This document shows positions 24,995 to 36,695 of a stretch of DNA of 64,000 nucleotides, one piece after another (positions within the stretch are counted from its first letter, which is position 1; the number at the start of each line of letters is the position of its first letter). The stretch is from Hypholoma sublateritium FD-334 SS-4 (lineage: Eukaryota > Basidiomycota > Agaricomycetes > Agaricales > Strophariaceae). The stretch lies in NCBI GenBank assembly GCA_000827495.1, contig KN817601.1, forward strand, positions 113,347 through 177,346, in the 5' to 3' direction. Both the position numbers and the translations under genes were made by a program. The notes under the pieces are model-generated. The model was not told the DNA's origin. It searched no databases and was given only the letters and a program-made list of their open reading frames with translations.

Positions 24995-26322
24995 AGCTAG
25001 GGAGCATTGAGGAGTGGCTTGCAGTACTTAGTTGCAGAGTCGCGTCGGAGGCCGCCGTTAACGGTCATATGTTTGCTGTTGTTTCCGCTTTACACGTGAT
25101 CTCTCTGCTTGCCTTCGCGACTCAGATCAAAATGGGCCGCTTGACATCTTTCCTCTACTTTTCGTCGCCGCTGTACTACTCATTCTGCCTCCGCAAACAG
25201 ATTCTCATGAAATGGAAGATCGGTTGTGCGGGCACTTGGAAATAGTGCGGACTTGATACCTCGTTCTTGCGCGGTGACCAACTTCCGACCCAACTCCGAG
25301 TCACTAGCGGGCGATGCCTCGAGGTAGAGTGAAAGGTATGGTCTACATCGGTTGACATTGCCGAAAACAATATCGGCCAGAAAATCCAGGCCGAATCGTT
25401 AAAATCCTGACTGGAACTATCAACGACCGACTGGAACCCGCTCAGGCTGGAGCGCAATGGACCGCTCACAAGTTATATGCTGAAGTCCGCTGGAACACCT
25501 ATTGGCTGCTCTTATTCTGCGTCACTTCAGGAACTCAGCGCCCGCAAGCAGCCTCGAGGCGGTTCCTCGTATAAACTAGCCGACACAGTTACTGGGCTCC
25601 ATTCTCGACCTTCCGCCGCTCTGCCATCATCTCTGGACAGCAAGGTGAATGTGCTTGCTCTCCTTTCCAGGTCCTGTGGCGACTAAACAGTGTCGTACAG
25701 TCGTACGTATAAGCGACTCCACCCATGCGGCTACCGATATACTCCGTCGCCATTCTATCGACGTCGATGATGGTCTCGGCGTCTGCGGACGCTGCCCACA
25801 GTGGAGCGGACATTCATCTGGCATCTGCTGAGGCAATTCTTCACACGAACGAGCAGGAACCTACATCACGGAAACCCCTCTCGCGATGGAACTTCAAGTG
25901 GGCTATGAGTCATATCCCCACTCTTGCAACGTCCGAGCAACCACAAGATGTTCGTCCAAAGCACGAAAGTTCGCCACATCAACGTGTCGTTCGCAGACGA
26001 CGACGTCACCCATAATCATCTTCAGTTTCCTTATTTACTCTTTTTAGGGTGAGTGTCAAGACTTTTCCGAGTGGCAAGCTGACACTTATAACATTGCATA
26101 TCCTAGAGCTATATTCCCTCCCGGCAAAGCCGTATTATATCATGCACGAACAGTGCCCTTTGTAGTGACGATAGATTCAATTATATGTAACGGGATATAC
26201 TGTTTACACACCATTGACAGTCCATTGCAGTGAAAGATTGTACAGTCATACATACTACAACCAAGCGCAACTTGATACACTAAAGAACACGTGTAGATTG
26301 AGCGATATTTGCCGCGACTGCA
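24995..26322. other. 1.3-kb region with possible small genes
   Basis: The gap upstream of the Rab GAP and downstream of NLR 2 holds several plus-strand open pieces. One is a 37-codon ORF at 25132-25245 (MGRLTSFLYFSSPLYYSFC...). A second, in another frame near 25400-25560, reads AQWTAHKLYAEVRWNTYW. A third is a Ser-rich frame at 25477-25686. They could be exons of one unrecognised gene starting at 25132; I could not join them with convincing splice sites. Confidence 0.3.
25725..26015 (+). CDS. Possible small secreted protein (weak)
   Basis: A 96-codon ORF begins with a signal-peptide-like stretch (MRLPIYSVAILSTSMMVSASA), followed by a hydrophilic tail ending in a run of Arg and His. A TATAAG lies only 12 bp upstream of the ATG, too close for a normal promoter. 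There is no family resemblance and no cysteines, so it may be a chance ORF or a last exon of a gene beginning near 25132. Confidence 0.2.
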   Translation: MRLPIYSVAILSTSMMVSASADAAHSGADIHLASAEAILHTNEQEPTSRKPLSRWNFKWAMSHIPTLATSEQPQDVRPKHESSPHQRVVRRRRRHP

Positions 26323-29300
26323 TCATGGCATGATGATGGAGGGCTCACAATGACCAAACTCAGAAAAAGACATTCTAGGTCTCCGACGTACCAAAGGCCT
26401 CCCCTGCACTATACCCTCGATATCTCTAAGCATGTTGTTCCAACGGTCATGCAAATCTAATGGCGCTATTGACACCTGTGATTCAAAGATAGATTGAAGA
26501 TCAGCGTGAGCGCCGCCCTGCAAGGTTAGGCATCGATGAGGCACCACCAACCTCCAGCCAGTGAATGATCCCCATGATAGACTTGAGGTGTATCTCCTTC
26601 AAATTAGCGCCGTGGGGCGTGCCCCCGGCGAGCCAGCGGCCCGTACCCAGCTGCTGCAGCTGCGTGAACAACCGCGCGCTGGGCTGTGCACGGCTGAGGT
26701 GGAAACCCCACTCGGTGTGCGCGGGCAGAACTCGCCAGTTACCCGTGCTGCAAAAATAAGTGGAAAAGACACAAGTAGGCCAATCAATCAGCAGTTCCTC
26801 CCCATGGTATGTCAAGAGCGCCGACGGTGCTTACATATCGGACATCAGGGGATCGCAGTGATCCAGGCAAATCTCCGCGAATTGGGTGTGATACATGTCC
26901 GCAGGGATATAGAAGGGCCCCGCACAAGCCTCCTGTGTCAGGAAGGCAAGCAGCGAATAGCGGAGCGCGTGGAGTGCGAGCAGGGCCTCCGATATCCGTG
27001 TGGAATGTGGGGAAACGCGTACTGTGTCAGAGCCTCCACCTAAATTACCCACGTCCTTGCCCAATGGCGTTGGCATGGACGTGGATCTCCGCGGATCCAC
27101 ACAAGCTAGGAAGGGCCCGCAGAGCGTGATTGTTTGCGCCTTGCCGTCCTCACAAAATTCCAGCGCTAGCATTCGCAGATAGATCTCGTTGTTGGACCGC
27201 GTGAAGAGGGCTTCCAGCTTCCAAAATATCGGGTCTTTATGAGTGCTTGATATCTAGAGGATGAAGATATTTTCCGTTAAAAATACTGGCATTTACAGCG
27301 AGGAAAACGGTCCACCTTTGACTTTTGGCGTTGGATCCAATCTAGGATTCTCCGTGCCGCGGACCACACGAGCTTGACATTGGCCAGAGGAGCAGCGTCT
27401 AGAATGGACATATCGCATATGACACCCGCAAAATCAACGATCAGAAGAATCAGGGGATGATCGTCGGTGTAGCCTGTGGAGGGATCGACGTTTATGGTGT
27501 CAAGGTGGAGCTTTAGCATCCTCTCTAAACACGATAGAGCGCCATCTTTTCTGATGACGAGAGAGAGGGTTTGTAATTAGCACTGATACAGTATACAAGG
27601 AGGAACGACGAGCTCACTTTTCTAATTTCACCCACTCTGGGGACCGAATAACTTTGACCAGATTGCGACATGCATTAATGTGCGAGTTCGTTGGTTGTTG
27701 GTAGTGGCTTTGAGAGCGACTTGGATCTGATAGAAAGCTGTACATGTGCGGGTTTATCGTGACAACTTCAACTGACATTGCAATGTTTGACACATGATCC
27801 CATTCGAGCGAGTCCCATCTATGCAAAAATCGTTTGTTCATATCCATGTGGGCTAGGACACTGCTTTGAGAGACTCCAAATATATCCTCGAGACAGTCGA
27901 CTATGAAGGGCTCATTTGATATGGCAAAGCCCGGAAGCCTGGTCAGGAAGTTCATCAAATCCTGCGATTTGGAAAGGGCGAAGTCGTAGAATTCATCTAG
28001 CACCTTGCAGTATCGGAGAACCAGCTTTAGGGATGCTTTGTCGCTGACCGAATCGCGGTCAAAGGGCACAATGCTCTCAAATGTGACGTCATGTATCCAA
28101 TGAGAATGCTCAGAATGAGGGAAACTTGGGGTGGGTGGGTAGGATCCATCCTGGTGTGCGATAGCCTGTCAATGGAGGAGTGATAATTTATATTTGCTTT
28201 TTCGAGCAGAGATAAAATGCCCACCTTAATGAGTACCGTCACAAGAGCATGGAGAGCATCAAAAGCAAGGTTCCAAGAAACATCCTGAAATGGTCTAGCG
28301 AGCGAAAAGTCTGGCTTAAAGTCATCAAGCTCTATGACTGCGGCGGCCTTGGCAGTTTCGTCGCATGCAGAGATATGTATAGTCAAATGATTTTTCAAGT
28401 ATCCCCACGTTTCGTGTCTGGGAAAAACCGATCTAGCTGTTTCCCTAGATGTGAGATTGCTTAGTCCCCAAAACAAAACAAAGGCATCGAAAATCCCACC
28501 TCCAAGGTTCGGCAACACATTCTCGCAGCAACTGGAAACCTGCCTTGGCCAATTCACTATGCATGGCAGATAGGTCCACAAAAAACCCTTTCGATCGATT
28601 TTGATCTACGAGAAAGTCGGCGAAGGAGGTGTGATGAAGCCGCAAACCGCATGTTACGTCGTACTCCTGGTTCTGGTTTAATCGAATTCGTTCATTCGCA
28701 TCTTCTAATGCATCAGGGAATTTGACGAGGGAATGCATGCCACGAAGTAATCGTGTCGTATGCCCCCGAGCGAATCCAAGTAGGTCATCGTACACCTCTG
28801 GAGGCTGGGGGCAATGCAAGCAGAGCATTAAAGAAAGGGCGCGGACTAGATCGATCCGATAAGGACATCTCTCCAGTGTCTGAGTATACAGAGCGTCCAG
28901 CTTTTTGAAAAGATTCGAGTGTGCCGGCGACGGGTCGAGAACTATGGCGAGTTGTTGATCTGGCATATGCCATTCCGCACCAATGAAATCGAGCACGGTA
29001 GTTGCATAGATAAATTGCCCTGATGACTTAGTGACGAGAGTGTCAATTACATCTGGAGATGGCCACAGTTCAATTTCGCCAGTGATTTCCATCCTCGTGA
29101 GTATTCTGGAAAATCCATGTGTTAAAACGGTCCTTATGTCGTTATCGGGCTCGAATTGTTTGTCCAGAACGATGCGACGAGTAATGTGAGAAAACTCGGG
29201 AAGATCGAAGACTTCGTGAATATGGGCTTCGGACCTGGTGCTAATGAGAAAGCTAAGTGGAATATGGAAAGTTCCCACCAGTTGACCAATATGGCGGATG

Positions 29301-30022
29301 ATAGCCTCTTGCATGGCGGGGTTCATACATTCGTCGATCGCATCGATTACAACAAGCAAGGGGGATTGAAAGAGACGCGTCAGTCTTTTGAAAGGTTCGA
29401 TTATAAGTAGCTCCATTTGCGTCTCGAGATCTTTGGACGGGAGAGTAGGATCAATAGACATGATGTTGTTGATATATTCTCTCATCCGAGGAACTTGCAA
29501 AGCGAGTTGATATGCAATAGTCGGAAAGAGATAACGGGCTTCATCTTGTTCTGGGCTCCCTCGCAGAAAGAAAAACGATCCACCCAGAATGCATTCTGCG
29601 TACGCCCATTCTGCAATGCTCTGCGCAATAGCAGTCTTCCCTACGCCGATCGGTCCATGCATCCACATAATGCCAGACTGAGAGTTCGGGTCCTTGATCC
29701 ACGTCTTGACCATGTCCAGGATTTCCGTGCGCGTGTCTGGGTGACATTTGGGTGCAGACGACCTCTCGTCGGCGTTGTGGATCGCTCCAGAAGCAATAGC
29801 ATTGCTCAGTGCATTCCATCCTTCCCGCTCGTCAACAAAAGTGATCGAATAGAACTTCAGCAAATTGAACTCCTCACCAAGCTCAGCTTGATTATTAACG
29901 ATCGTTCGGTGATCTTCAAAGTGTGTGAAGTTGCCATGAACTTCGTTGAACGTGCCTCCGTCTATCTTAACTCCATTGGCGCCATGGAAGAAAGCCCCAA
30001 ATGACTTAGAGCTGCGTATCAT
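26323..30022 (-). CDS. NACHT-domain NLR-like (STAND) protein, copy 2
   Basis: Fungal NLR-like protein. Start ATG at 30022. The short N-terminus has the glycine/asparagine beta motif common ahead of mushroom NACHT proteins (VKIDGGTFNEVHGNFTHF). Next come a linker with SSAPKCHPDTRTEIL and the P-loop MHGPIGVGKTAIAQSIAEW (about 29668-29611). The segment GSFFFLRG, Walker B PLLVVIDAIDEC, and the LHHTSFADFLVD block follow. Downstream exons stay in frame across introns, for example WVKLEKKDGALSCLERMLK over the intron at about 27550-27615. The helical C-terminal half has no recognised repeats and includes GTPHGANLKEIHLKSIMGIIHWLE. The stop is at 26323-26325. Compared with copy 1 the NACHT core is similar but N- and C-terminal parts differ. 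The start is 319 bp from the truncated Vps39-like gene, head-to-head. Confidence 0.82.
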
Positions 30023-30341
30023 GAAGAAAGGTAGAGTTCCAGGACATTCGATGTGCCCTGAGCCAGATGCACGGCATTTGATAAGAGTTCAAGTGCAAGT
30101 GCCGGGCTAACTGACAGGAACGCTGTGCTTTAGAGCACATGATGCCGATACTTATGAGGCACCGAACGTGACATTTCGCCACAGCCTCCACGGTGTCAAC
30201 GACGAAGTCTCTCATTTTACGACGTGCTCAACGGTGGCTTCACTGTCACCGACGCCGAATACAGGGTGAGGTTCACCACCGGAGCCCGAGTGCTCAACCC
30301 AATCTGGGCATATAATTGCACACCACATCGCGGTCGAAGTC
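30023..30341. other. Short divergent gap NLR 2 / Vps39-like
   Basis: The plus strand is open in one frame through much of this gap (through LNGGFTVTDAEYRVRF), but it does not resemble a CNH propeller. Upstream of the Vps39-like ATG the coding frame is open back to a TGA near 30268. It must act as promoter for one or both genes. Confidence 0.4.
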
Positions 30342-33213
30342 ATGTCGAAGCAGCCTATATTTCCTCGCTCCACGGTACTCGTACTCGGGCCTAATTCCGT
30401 CCAATCACTGGTACCATCTACCCTTATATCACAAGCGGAATCGCTACTGGAAAGCCACAGACTAGATGATGCATATAATTTGGCCGACCAGCGCCGGAAG
30501 AAGCTGGAGGAGAGCCTCACCGTTGACGAAGACGAGGTAAGCGCGCTTTGCTATCTTTCTGCACAGCGTCTAAGTTCAAACTCACCCTAGGCAGAGGAAT
30601 TGCGTTACGTATACCAACGTATTGGATTTCAATGTTTTACGGAAACACTATTCGAAGATGCGGGGAAACATCTGTTCAACGGCGAAGTCGATCCCCGCCT
30701 CCTCATCAGCTACTACCCCGACCTAAGAGGCGCTCTGTTCTCTGCGGACGAAACAATGGACGTATTTGCTGGTGTGGTGGAGCACATGCCCATGGAGGGT
30801 AGCGTGGATGACATCAGTAAGTCATTTAGTTCTCCTGGTTTCTCAGATTGGACCCGGCATGGGTTATTTTTCCTTCGCCGCGTCGAACAGGGGCTAGTAC
30901 GCGGGGAGCATTAACATCTAACTTGTTCCTTCCCTTCGCACGCCACGTTCCTGTGTTGGAACTAATATTCAGTTGTGTCGAATTTAGTCAGGAATTATTC
31001 TCCACACTTGGCTCCTAGCACGTTGTCCGCCCCTCCAACGGCCGAGCTACGCAAGATTTTAGGAACGGCCGCGAAAGAGATGTTGTTGGGGTTTTTGAAG
31101 AAGAGTCGTACCCGGAGAAGTGTGGCACGAGGGAAGGATACTGGCAGCACCGGGGATTCTATAGACATTGTGAGTTATGAAAGCTGGTTCGGTACTCCAT
31201 TCCTGAACTGACACAAACTATTCAAGGCTATTGACACTGTTCTAGTCAAGTTGTACGCGGAATTTGAGAAGACGAAAGAACTATACGCTCATCTAGCCAC
31301 CCCACACGACGTTTATCTACCAGAGGTAGAACCCGTCTTACAGAAATCAGGACAATACAATGCTCTTTGCATTCTGTATAAACAGCGGGGCGATGATCTG
31401 AAGCAACTTGACGTATGGTCTAAGTAAGATTCTTCAATTCCTACGTGTCCATCTTTTTTCACATTCGTAATCCAGACTGATTGAAGGGCAATGGACGGAC
31501 GATGATATTAAAGACCCGTTATCCCAAATGATCAATTTGCTGGCAGAGAAGCGAGACAGAGCCCTCACCCAACAATGGGGCCTCTGGTTAACAAAGCTAG
31601 ATCCAGAAAGCGGATTGAAAGTGGGTGCATTTAACATTGATTGCTATGCTCTCGAAAATGACCTCATATAGCTTCTGATGCCCAAAGATAATGGCAAACG
31701 ACGCGAACGGCCTGAAGAGGACATTGCATTATTGGAACAAATACAGGATGCAAACCCTGCAGCAGCCGCTCAGTACCTTGAATACCTGGTTTTACAACGA
31801 CGGAGCACGGTATGTTTGACGATCACCGAGTGTCACCTTGGCTTACCTACCTTCGCGTTGTAGTCTAGAGAGCTACATATGAAGCTGGCCCTTTCCTATG
31901 TCGATCAAGTTCTTGCATACCTAGAGGAGGCAACCATTTCAAAGCTGTGGAGAGCAAAAGGTACGATCGAAAATGTTTTTTTTACAACCTGAAAACTTAT
32001 ATCCAATTAAACAGCATCGTCTTATGCATCATCGCGGAACGAGTCTTCCTTTCTTTCCTATTTTGCTTCGACCACCCCCGATTCCGGACATAAGCGCGCA
32101 AGGCTGAAGACAATACTTCTCCTGGCCGGATCCTCATACTATGATCCTCAAGTCATTCGGAATAGATTGTCAGACCAGGAAAAGATACTCAAGCTTGAAC
32201 TCGCCATAATCGAAGGCAAAGTACGAAATGACTCGATACGTGTTATTCTCGTCCCTATTAACAATTTTCTCAGATCGGAAACCACCGAGCTGCTTTACAT
32301 ATCCTTGTTGACGATCTCAGTGATTCGACATCTGCCGAGACTTACTGCACCCTGGGCGGTGAAATCATCCCACCTAAAACTGCTCAGTCAATAGCGGTCG
32401 ATGTAGGCCTGCAGGACTTGGCTACGACACTGTTCGGACTTCCTCCGGGTAAAAGCATGAACGGAAAGGGCCCCGCGATACCTATAGCTTTGGCGCGGTC
32501 GAAATCGGTGAATGAAGGCTTAAAGAAGGAGTTACTGAAGATACTCTTGGAAGTCTACATGAGCGTCCGGTGCGTAAACTCGGTTGTTTGTTATCCAAAT
32601 AACTATTCAAAGGGCCAAAAGATTACCCGATCGGGCTTCGCACTTATTGAATGCCCAGGCAATGAATCTTGACGTGCTCGATGTGGGTTTTACACCTCCC
32701 TTCCCGACGACTCCAGCTAATTGGAATTGTCTTCTTGCCACTCGCTAGGTTATTTCCGCAGTCCCAGAGAGTTGGCCCGTAAATATGATGACATCTTTTC
32801 TGTCCCGATCCTTCCGGCGGACATTGCATACCCAACAAGAAGGGAAGATCGTCAAGAACATCAGCGCCGGCCAGAACCTCGAAGTAGGTCCAGGTCTCGG
32901 CCGCGCAATCTTCCGGCCATTTGATAATTTCACTTCTAACTTCCTTCAATTTTCATTTTCCCAGGTAAAGGATCGTACGTGGGATATTCTCCGAGAAGAG
33001 GGCGCGATCATCGAGGAGGCTGTAGATGACGATGATGATGAGACCGATGATGAGGGAGGTCCACAGTCCTTCGACGAGAAGGTTCTGGGAGAAAAGGTCG
33101 CGATGCATGTTACGGCGCACTCGGCATTGGCACACGGCACAGTGTTGGATGGGGGTACAGATGCTAGGCTGGGACCTGCGAGCACTGACTCGGATGTGGA
33201 GATTTTTAGGTAA
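30342..33213 (+). CDS. Vps39/Vps3 (TGFBRAP1)-family protein lacking N-terminal CNH domain
   Basis: HOPS/CORVET-type tethering subunit for vacuolar and endosomal fusion. The sequence begins at the middle of the family: FPRSTVLVLGPNSVQSLVPSTLISQAESLLES, then ELRYVYQRIGFQCFTETLFEDAGKHLF. It continues with YYPDLRGALFSADET, the Vps39 domain 1-like LVKLYAEFEKTKELYAHLATPHDVYLPEVEPVLQ, GQYNALCILYKQRGDDLKQLDVW, and LALSYVDQVLAY. Domain 2-like sequence follows (ILLLAGSSYYDPQVIRNRLS, LELAIIEGKIGNHRAALHILVDDL). The C-terminal exon has an acidic run (DDDDDETDDEGG) and stops at 33211-33213. Full-length relatives begin with a CNH beta-propeller of several hundred residues; none is visible in the 319 bp before the next gene. 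The chosen start is the first in-frame ATG. It is either a truncated gene, a rearrangement product or an assembly join. Confidence 0.78.
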
Positions 33214-35391
33214 AAACGGGATATGTTATTTAAAACATATGTTGGTGTGATCTGGCGTACTCCTCGTACTTTTTAATGGTAGATGCAGACAGGCCGCAGG
33301 CTAAGGCCGCGGCACTTATTTCTGCTTTGCTTTCGCATACTTTACATTCTTAAATTCTGGGAGAAAGACACTGACGGGCGACGGGCGGGCCGGCGGCTTC
33401 CACATAAGGCCTACAGGCTGCAGGTATCACGACTGGATCGCAACGCCTGCCCATTGGCATGTGCACCATTCATTGATCATTCCAGACCGTTTCTTACCTC
33501 CTATGGGCAGGGCTATTAACTCTACTCTCTGCCTTGTGTTTTCTGACCTGGACTACCCTCTGAAAATAAGCTGCACGCGTTGACTCCATGATTGTTCTCA
33601 TAGATTTCGGAGAAATCTCGACACAACGAAACCGGTGGCATTTCTACTGGATCTCTTCACCACGGCGCTTGACGTCCGGCGGAGGCGACATCTCTGGGCC
33701 GCCTTGACGCCACATCCCCAGCGAGCTATTCTCCCTTCTGGTGTTTTTAGCACAGCAGGGATGAATGTAGATCTGCATGGTGTCAATGTGTGGAAAAACA
33801 GAGGTCTTGTGTCGTGCGGACAACTCAATGCTAGGAAACCTTGAGCCTTACTTTGTTTGGCAGACGCGAGGTACGGGTGGTTACTTTCCTTCACTCCAGC
33901 GGCACCTATCTGCGGCTTGGGACGAGTTCACACAACTGGCATATACGCCTTTAACACTGCCAGGCGGATCGCGGGAGAGACTGGGTTATCTTGGGAGTAA
34001 ACCTGGGTGCTAACTCCAGTTTGATCATCGTCCACACCGTATATTTTTTCCCTGGTCTCTACATCGGGCCATTTCGAAAAGGTTATTCAGGATGATTCAT
34101 CGACAAAACGCCGAAAAAGTGCACGACCAGATGGTCTTTCTATCTTTAATTTTTTTTCGTCGCCGTCGAAGTCTAAGACCCATGGGCATTGGGGTATCTC
34201 GACTAAAGATGGCTCAGATATCTTGCCTATTCTGGGTGCTGACTTCACGGCCAACTTCACAAAGACGTGCACTGCGCGCCCAGCAGAGAAGATCAGCGTT
34301 CAACTCGGCTGGGATGCCAATCTTTTTATCTTAGGATTTTGCGCGGTAGCTGGCTAGACAGAACTCCCCTCTAGAAATATCACCCAACTGCCGGAGCTGC
34401 TGTCTAGCGCCCACAGATATAATAAGTAGATTGAATAGCGCCGGCTATCCTGTGGACCTCCGGCTGACGATAAATATGTAAGATTCAAAACGCCTACGGC
34501 TTCGGCACTTGTAAGGCTAGAATTAGGCTCAGTGGATTGCTTCCCCGTCATCCTCAGGATTTGCCGAAGTTTGCGTTTAAATTCTTGCGGGTGTGTTTTG
34601 TGTTCACACAGATCGTGACGACGCAGGCGGCGGCGGCTTAGCGGACGTCGGAAAGAGTCAGACTCGGACTCGGAGTAAGTATGCATGCGCATGTATCCAA
34701 TGTATCCGCGTCGTACTATCTGACTGGCGACGTCGTCCGGCAAACCCTATTTGATTATATCTATTCCTATCTATTCTCATCTCATGAAAGCCCTGTAATA
34801 ATGTGATAATGATCCGTGAGGGTTAGACTTTAAGGGCGGATCACGCATCGTGATTAAGAGAACGCTTCGTCCATGGTCGACAGAATGAAGGGACTCGTTG
34901 TGAAGGCGTCGATGTGGTCATTGAGAGATTACTTTGCATTTGACGCTGCTATCTATCACCACTGTTCGTTGCCATAAACCTGGTTCATGGGATGGAGACA
35001 TACCATAAATTTAGACAAAAGATACATACATACGGTGAAGCACGGAAAGTGTCACTGAACAGTGTGATGATGATGCGCTGAAAAGACGTCGCGTAGATAT
35101 CTCTTTACCGCGATTCGCAACGATGGCGAAATCATGCACGAGGTATACATAAATATATTGTATGCTTGTACTCAAAAGCCCCCCACTGCGACGCCTGTGC
35201 GGAGATACAAAGCCCCCGAAGGTCTGGCCAGCCCATTTTGAATGTGCTGTCTACCGCTAAGATTATCCAGGCGCGACTTTCCAACTAATTTTGTCCCCTT
35301 CTCCCAGATAATGCCAAACTGCGTATGATCTTCCCCCTTTCAAAGGAGATGCATTGGGGAAGGAAAATATTTCATGAACACGAGCCTAGAA
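33214..35391. other. 2.2-kb region with coding-like fragments, no recognised gene
   Basis: Plus-strand fragments look protein-like but lie in different frames. One reads RRNLDTTKPVAFLLDLFTTAL (about 33608-33670) and continues to NVWKNRGLVSCGQL. Another at about 34094-34354 reads SKTHGHWGISTKDGSDILPI then LGADFTANFTKTCTARPAEK and ends in a stop (FCAVAG*). They may be exons of an unknown gene or a pseudogene. The segment 34360-35390 shows nothing I can assign. Confidence 0.35.
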
Positions 35392-36231
35392 TCACAGGGG
35401 CTGACCCCGTGCAATGCGCGTTTCAAGTGACCTCCGCCATGTAGGATCCCGGAGAGCTTTCACGTCAGCTGGACTCATGTCGGTGCCCATCGGCACAAGA
35501 CGCCTGCAATCGCACTCCGGCAGTGTCACCGCCGCCAAAGCAAACCCAAGGGCATTCGTGTCTTGGCTGCGGAGGGTGTTCGTCCTGGCAACGATTTCAG
35601 TCTTCAGCGACGTGAGCTGGGCCTGTTCGGCGGGAGAAAAAAACTCAAAGAGGTCGTCGAGGGGACAGATGTTTATGGAAACGAGTTTGAAAGCAAGACG
35701 GAGGTCACGAGCCGCCTTGGGGATTTTCTCTGCCGTGAAGGTCGGCGAGAGCTCAATGAACAGAACATGTGTGAGCGCTCGCTCTGGATGGGTATGCAGT
35801 TCGAGCGCATTGATCGCACTGACGAATAGGAGGCTCCTGTATTGCTTGGGAAAATGTAAGCTACTGTCCGCGACCATACTGCGCAAGACCGGCACCTTGA
35901 CCCATCGATGCATGATGGCCTCCGTCTCGGCTTTCATCAGCCCTTGCAATGCTGCGCTGAATACGATCGGGTCGGATTTCATCTGTGCGAGGGATTCTGT
36001 ATGTGTATTGCATCTTTCTTTGTGAAATTCCCAATCGGCCTTTTGACACTCTCTGCACTGAATACTTATCGTGTTAACGTTCGTTGCTCATACGTAGAGA
36101 CAGGAAAGGCGTACGCAGTAGTGTGCGCGTTTGCATTTGGCGCAGCACTTCAACGATACTTCCTTGGAACCGGGCTTGAAGCAGTTTTGGCACTGTTTCA
36201 TTTGACGCGCCGTCCAGATGACCGGTGGCAT
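35392..36231 (-). CDS. MYND-type zinc-finger protein, copy 1
   Basis: The start is the ATG at 36231 (MPPVIWTARQMKQCQNCFK); the frame is open upstream but lacks an ATG. The MYND finger is assembled over one intron (about 36054-36114): CQNCFK...LKCCAKCKRAHYC joined to CRECQKADWEFHKERC, giving the CxxC-CxxC-CxxxC-HxxxC pattern. The helical rest includes QYRSLLFVSAINALELHTHPERALTHVLFIELSP and ALGFALAAVTLPECDCRRLVPMGTDMSP and ends ARGQPL. The domain after the finger is shared with the copies at 36.7 and 38.5 kb and is not a SET domain. MYND fingers bind proline-containing peptides; partner and function unknown. Confidence 0.82.
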
Positions 36232-36695
36232 TTTAGAGAATACAGGCGAAATCGGCGTAGATTGAGATGGTTTAATATTTTCCTGGTTCAAAACTGGCTT
36301 ATTGGAGCGTTTGATATTGACTTCGGCGTATGTACAAGTCGACCTTGCTTAAACTTGCTGGGCGTTCAACAGTCAACCAACCAGCTGCGTTCGAGCAGGT
36401 TCAAGTTCAAGTTCAAAAAAGCACGTGCATATTTTTAGATCTTACTCTCACGATTCATAATTATGTAAGATGACGTAGCTATTCTTTAGTCCAACTTGGA
36501 CAGGTCAATTTTCTTTTTTTGACGTTGTTTTGAGGTTAACAACATTTGAGTCCAGCACGGAAAACAGGAATGCCTATCAATTAGAACTGCAGTCTCACCA
36601 CTTTCTTTTTAATCAATCCCCATATCATATATGCACATTACAAGACACCATTCAAAACGGCGGCGCGAGGCTATTGCAACAACCCGCATTTGACG

